Translations under genes and position numbers: made by a program
Origin: Bin87 sp965219925
GTDB taxonomy: Bacteria > Chloroflexota > Dehalococcoidia > Lucifugimonadales > UBA3495
Reading direction: 5' to 3'
NCBI GenBank assembly: GCA_965219925.1
Contig: OZ244795.1
Coordinates: 3,038,001 to 3,102,000, forward strand
DNA length: 64,000 nt
Shown: piece by piece, positions 60,948-64,000 of the stretch
Layout of the letters: each line of letters opens with the position of its first letter
How positions within the stretch are numbered: the stretch's first letter is position 1
Notes under the pieces: model-generated
What the model saw: the letters and a program-made list of their open reading frames with translations, nothing else
Databases searched by the model: none
What the model was told of the DNA's origin: nothing

Positions 60948-62273
60948 TTGAACAATCACGAATCATCTAACCCAACGCCTCCCTCTCTCCCGGCGTCTCC
61001 AACCTCCGCGGGTTCCCGGCGGCGTCTCCGGACGCTAATCGTGCTGGCGGTGTTGAGCCTGGCCGCTGCCATGTGTACCCAGGAATACCGCCCAACCTTC
61101 ATCGACGCGGCGACGTCCTCATACCGGCTGGACGTCGTATCCTGGGAATTGGCGAATCTGCCGGACAAATGGTTTCGCCGGCTCTTCCGGAACCCGGTAA
61201 GTTGGTTCTGCAATGATAATTCGGATCAGATTATCGTAGAAGTCGAGCGGTATTTCGCTAACGCAACGTGGCTGAGTAGCGCGGATGCCCGTTTGGTGAC
61301 TCTACTGACTAACGACACCCGCGATCCCGAACTCCATGAAGAGATACGGATACTTCAAGAGGAGCAAGTTCGACTGTGGGCAGTCCAGGACAAATCACGA
61401 GGCCGGGTTGAAGATGCCCTGGAAAGCGCCGTCGCCGACGCTTTAAGATCCCAGGGCTTCGGCTCAGCCGTGGGAATTTTTCCTCCGGTCGACACCGTGC
61501 TCACCGGCGCTCCTACCGTACTGATTACCTCGCCACGCGACCGCATTGAACGGGCCTACGAACGATTGCTGGAACCCGGCCTCACACCCCAAACCAGAGA
61601 CTCTATCGAATCCAGGGTGGAGCAGCAATCCGACTTGTCGGCGCTCGTCGTTGATACCGGCGGGATCGCATTCTTCCCGTCCATTTCGCAATCTCACCAC
61701 GGCGTAAACATTGCGCTGGAAACCATTGCCCACGAATGGGTCCATCATTGGCTGTGGCTCCGGCCTTTGGGTCGCCGCTACTTCCAGGGTGGCGAACTCG
61801 TGCGGATGAACGAAACTGTAGCCGACGTGGCCGGGCAGGAATTGGGCCGGCTTGCCCGATATGAGCTGTTCGGAAAAGAATGCTGCGAATCCGCATCCTC
61901 CGGACCGCCACCCGCCCCGGCTCGTGCCGCAGCCGAGTCGTCGCAGTTCAATTTCCAGGCCGAAATGAGGATAACCCGCGTCCGCGTTGACGAGTTGCTG
62001 GCCAACGGCGCCGTGGACGACGCGGAGGCGTTCATGGAAAAACGGCGCCGTTTGTTTGTCGCCAATGGCTACCCGATCCGTCGCCTGAATCAAGCATATT
62101 TCGCCTTCTATGGTTCCTACGGAACCACCGGCGCGGCTGGCATCGACCCGATAGGACCACAAATCCAGGAGCTACGCCGGCGCAGCAAATCATTGGCAGA
62201 TTTCCTACAGATCGCCGCCAAGTTTACCAGCCTGCAGGATTTAAACGACTATCTGTTAACGCCGGAACCTTGA
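60948..62273 (+). CDS. Membrane-anchored zincin-like protein (putative metallopeptidase)
   Basis: 441 residues. One N-terminal membrane helix (about 26-42: LRTLIVLAVLSLAAAMC). At about residues 262-300 is ETIAHEWVHHWLWLRPLG, then RMNETVADVAGQELG. This is HExxH followed 23 residues later by NExxAD, the zinc-site layout of gluzincin peptidases. The region before it is helical and acidic (EIRILQEEQVRLWAVQDKSR). I recognise no named family. The start is a TTG at 60948 and has only a distant GAGG, so the N-terminus could begin at another codon. It is a single gene. It could act on surface proteins, but its activity is unproven. Confidence 0.72.
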   Translation: MNNHESSNPTPPSLPASPTSAGSRRRLRTLIVLAVLSLAAAMCTQEYRPTFIDAATSSYRLDVVSWELANLPDKWFRRLFRNPVSWFCNDNSDQIIVEVERYFANATWLSSADARLVTLLTNDTRDPELHEEIRILQEEQVRLWAVQDKSRGRVEDALESAVADALRSQGFGSAVGIFPPVDTVLTGAPTVLITSPRDRIERAYERLLEPGLTPQTRDSIESRVEQQSDLSALVVDTGGIAFFPSISQSHHGVNIALETIAHEWVHHWLWLRPLGRRYFQGGELVRMNETVADVAGQELGRLARYELFGKECCESASSGPPPAPARAAAESSQFNFQAEMRITRVRVDELLANGAVDDAEAFMEKRRRLFVANGYPIRRLNQAYFAFYGSYGTTGAAGIDPIGPQIQELRRRSKSLADFLQIAAKFTSLQDLNDYLLTPEP

Positions 62274-62314
62274 CGCGCCGCTCTTGGGAAACGCCGGGCA
62301 TTGGTAAATGAACC

Positions 62315-62448
62315 GAGAAAATTGCGGAACTCCAGTCCCTCCCATCTGTCATTGCAAGGAGCAAAGCCGCCCATGGTGAGCCTGTCGAACCACGTGGCAA
62401 TCCCGATGAAAACGCCCCTCTCCCTCGATGGGAGAGGGTTGGGGTAGG
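62315..62448. repeat. Truncated composite repeat: O3 flank, chimeric A/B left arm, core D
   Basis: GAGAAAATTGCGGAACTCCA opens with the O3 flank. Next is the A left arm with a B half (CCGCCCATGGTGAGCCTGTC). Where the A right arm should follow there is core D (CCCTCTCCCTCGATGGGAGA). The closing O3 flank is missing. Confidence 0.8.
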
Positions 62449-62466
62449 TGGGCCGCGCGTGAGGCC

Positions 62467-62952
62467 CTACGCCGCCTTGAGCGCATCCTCCAGCAGGGCC
62501 AGGGCAGTCCGCGCAAAAACCCACATGTTGGCTTCCCGATCCCCGCTGCCGGTCTCCAGCGTCTGCGATCGCTCCACGGGCCCCACGACGCCGAAACAGG
62601 CGTGGCCGGCGCTGTCGCCATATCGGTTGCCGGTGGGACCGCTGGCCCCCGTTTCGGCCAGCGCCCACGTTGTTCCCAAAACCTCCCGCGAGGTGCGGGC
62701 ATTGAGCAGCGCATAGAATTCGGTGCTGGCTCGCTGCCCTTCCATGGCGGATTCCGGCACGTGCAGCAGTCCCTGTTGCGCCATTCGCGTGTACACCACC
62801 GAACCGCCCACGTAATAGTCTGATGCCCCGGGTATGGACACCAGGGCCGCCGAAATCAGTCCACCACAGGACGATTCCGAAACCGCCAATGTGTCTCCCC
62901 GTTGTTTCAACAACGCTGCTACCGACGCCGCCAGATCGTTCAGATCCCCCAT
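62467..62952 (-). CDS. CinA C-terminal domain protein (nicotinamide-nucleotide amidase-like)
   Basis: 161 residues, the stand-alone PncC form (PF02464). LAVSESSCGGLISAALVSIPGAS carries the family signature (usually AESCTGG), followed by YYVGGSVVYTRMAQQGLL and ALAETGASGPTG. It converts NMN to nicotinate mononucleotide in NAD recycling. The usual Thr after Cys is missing (SSCGG for SCTGG), so activity may differ. AGGAGG lies 9 bases before the ATG. The tail of nurA ends 58 bases before it. Confidence 0.85.
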   Translation of the reverse strand: MGDLNDLAASVAALLKQRGDTLAVSESSCGGLISAALVSIPGASDYYVGGSVVYTRMAQQGLLHVPESAMEGQRASTEFYALLNARTSREVLGTTWALAETGASGPTGNRYGDSAGHACFGVVGPVERSQTLETGSGDREANMWVFARTALALLEDALKAA

Positions 62953-63010
62953 GGAAATTACCTCCTATCCTGGTTGTATCCCCGGTTCCCCATAATTCTC
63001 AGATTGGTCG

Positions 63011-64000
63011 CTACACCGCCGGCAGCCGCTTGGAGCGCGATTTGCCCGATTCAAACGCCGGCAATCCCTGCTTTTCCAGCATCGACAATACCACCTTTTG
63101 AAATTCCGACCGGTCGTGTCCCGTTACCACTGCCTGCTCGTGCGCTTCCGAAATAACCACCGGATACCCCAAACCCAACTCACCCTGGCGCACCAGCATC
63201 GCGTGCCCCATCCCCAACAAGCTCGGATCGTCCGCCACCCACGGCGGCACTTCCACCCTGGCGATCTCAAATCCGACGTTGACGTAGTAGAAATGCGCCC
63301 ACTGGTTCCCCAGTTCGCCGGCGCGCGAACGGCGGCCCGACGTGTACAAAGGAGACCGGTGTCCCGGCTCCAATACCAGCTCGAACAACTCCCGATCATC
63401 AAACCCGGCTGCGCGATCACAATTCGACAGATCCGAGCGGCGGGTGCTGCATCTCCGCGTGCATTCCGTCGCTGTCGTTCCGCACAGGCTCGCCCTGACT
63501 GCTCCAACGACCTCTGTAGTTCGCGGTTTAGACGTGTACGCGGCCAGAGTGACGCCCCCCGGCCCTTGGGCCAGATCACGCAATTTCTCCAGTGCCGGAC
63601 TCAACCTGCCTTCAATGAACGACCTCACCACGTTTCTGGGGTAGCTGCCGTGTTGCAGATCCCAAAAGGCAAGCGTGCCGTCCAGAACGGCCAGCGTCGG
63701 CAAACGGGGTTGCAGCGATTCCACCGTCTCGGCGAGTTTCTCCACCTCCTGCACCGTCCGCAGCGCGCCCAGCAGCGGCCCGGTGATCGCAGTTTCAGCC
63801 TGGGGACGACCGGATTCCCGTAAATATAACTCGCCTTCCCGTACCGCCAGCGCCGGTTCGCTGAAGAGTGTGCATCCGGGTTGACTGCCGTAAGTGATCA
63901 CGCATCCGCCCAGATTCACCAGGTAGCACGACAGCGGCAAATGCCTGTCCACGTCGATGTGCGACCCATCCACCGATACGGCCGACCAGTCATCGGGCAG
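63011..64000 (-). CDS. NurA domain protein (5' end beyond window)
   Basis: At least 329 residues; the frame stays open to the window end with AVSVDGSHIDVDRH just inside, so the true start lies outside. NurA nuclease landmarks are SVDGSHIDVDR (first metal Asp), LAVLDGTLAFWDLQ (second Asp), and TLAAYTSKPRTTEVVGAVRA. The C-terminal HFYYVNVGFEIARVEVPPWV and ISEAHEQAVVTGHDR also match (PF09376). NurA resects DNA ends together with HerA in archaea and some bacteria; HerA is not in the window. A Cys-rich insert (CTRRCSTRRSDLSNC) is visible in the middle. Confidence 0.85.
   Translation of the reverse strand: MPDDWSAVSVDGSHIDVDRHLPLSCYLVNLGGCVITYGSQPGCTLFSEPALAVREGELYLRESGRPQAETAITGPLLGALRTVQEVEKLAETVESLQPRLPTLAVLDGTLAFWDLQHGSYPRNVVRSFIEGRLSPALEKLRDLAQGPGGVTLAAYTSKPRTTEVVGAVRASLCGTTATECTRRCSTRRSDLSNCDRAAGFDDRELFELVLEPGHRSPLYTSGRRSRAGELGNQWAHFYYVNVGFEIARVEVPPWVADDPSLLGMGHAMLVRQGELGLGYPVVISEAHEQAVVTGHDRSEFQKVVLSMLEKQGLPAFESGKSRSKRLPAV

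Overview
The window is G+C-rich bacterial chromosome from what looks like a Chloroflexota lineage, most likely a SAR202-like or other Dehalococcoidia relative. This is an inference from gene content: three luciferase-like flavin monooxygenases, HpaB-type hydroxylase, phosphotriesterase-like protein, NurA, PAC2, CARDB and LRR lipoproteins, and intergenic DNA packed with palindromic repeats. No rRNA is present. One tRNA-Glu is found.

Layout. 1-73 is the start of a phosphotriesterase-family gene, then a carboxymuconolactone decarboxylase-like gene. 1285-6386 is an RND pump with an unusually long lipoprotein adaptor. 7050-12034 is a minus-strand five-gene operon: two luciferase-like oxidoreductases, a methyltransferase, a quinone reductase and a 2-hydroxyacid dehydrogenase. 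12570-19750 holds a small secreted protein and a giant 2030-residue CARDB-repeat protein, convergent with a FAD/Fe-S D-2-hydroxyacid dehydrogenase (19759-22674). 23105-29347 is an accessory island: a wrecked type III restriction-modification locus, an orphan PhnD-like binding protein, a broken LRR lipoprotein gene and two genes with three PaREP1/HEPN-like domains. 29360-33667 is a catabolic set (3-hydroxyisobutyrate dehydrogenase-like, class IV aminotransferase, SMP-30 lactonase, sarcosine-oxidase-like). Then come a fluoride channel, a PAC2 protein, an IS630-type element, a protoglobin coupled to a divergent dehydroquinase, a zinc-ribbon protein, tRNA-Glu, nth-argC, an MFS exporter, a cysC-sulfotransferase pair, an intact ISAs1-type element, an esterase-HpaB pair, an orphan PstS, PepP, PurA, and a minus-strand acyl-chain module (luciferase-like enzyme, two SDRs, two MaoC-type hot-dog proteins). 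The window ends with an anchored zincin-like protein, a CinA-like amidase and the 3' part of nurA.

The most striking non-coding signal is the intergenic repeat system. A few core palindromes (A: CATTGCGAGGAGCG type; B: CCTGAGCCTGTCGAAGG type; C: GTCATTCCCGC type; D: CCCTCTCCC type) recur many times. They sit inside different outer inverted-repeat shells that can be swapped between cores, and B half-arms are spliced into the left arm of A. Separately, two identical 135-base MITEs in opposite orientation have ends resembling the neighbouring IS630-type element.

Genes that probably work together: RND pump plus adaptor; CysC supplying PAPS to the sulfotransferase; SDR plus MaoC proteins as a split version of the MFE-2 hydratase/dehydrogenase; HpaB with the upstream hydrolase. 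Catabolic roles are inferred from family and neighbourhood only.
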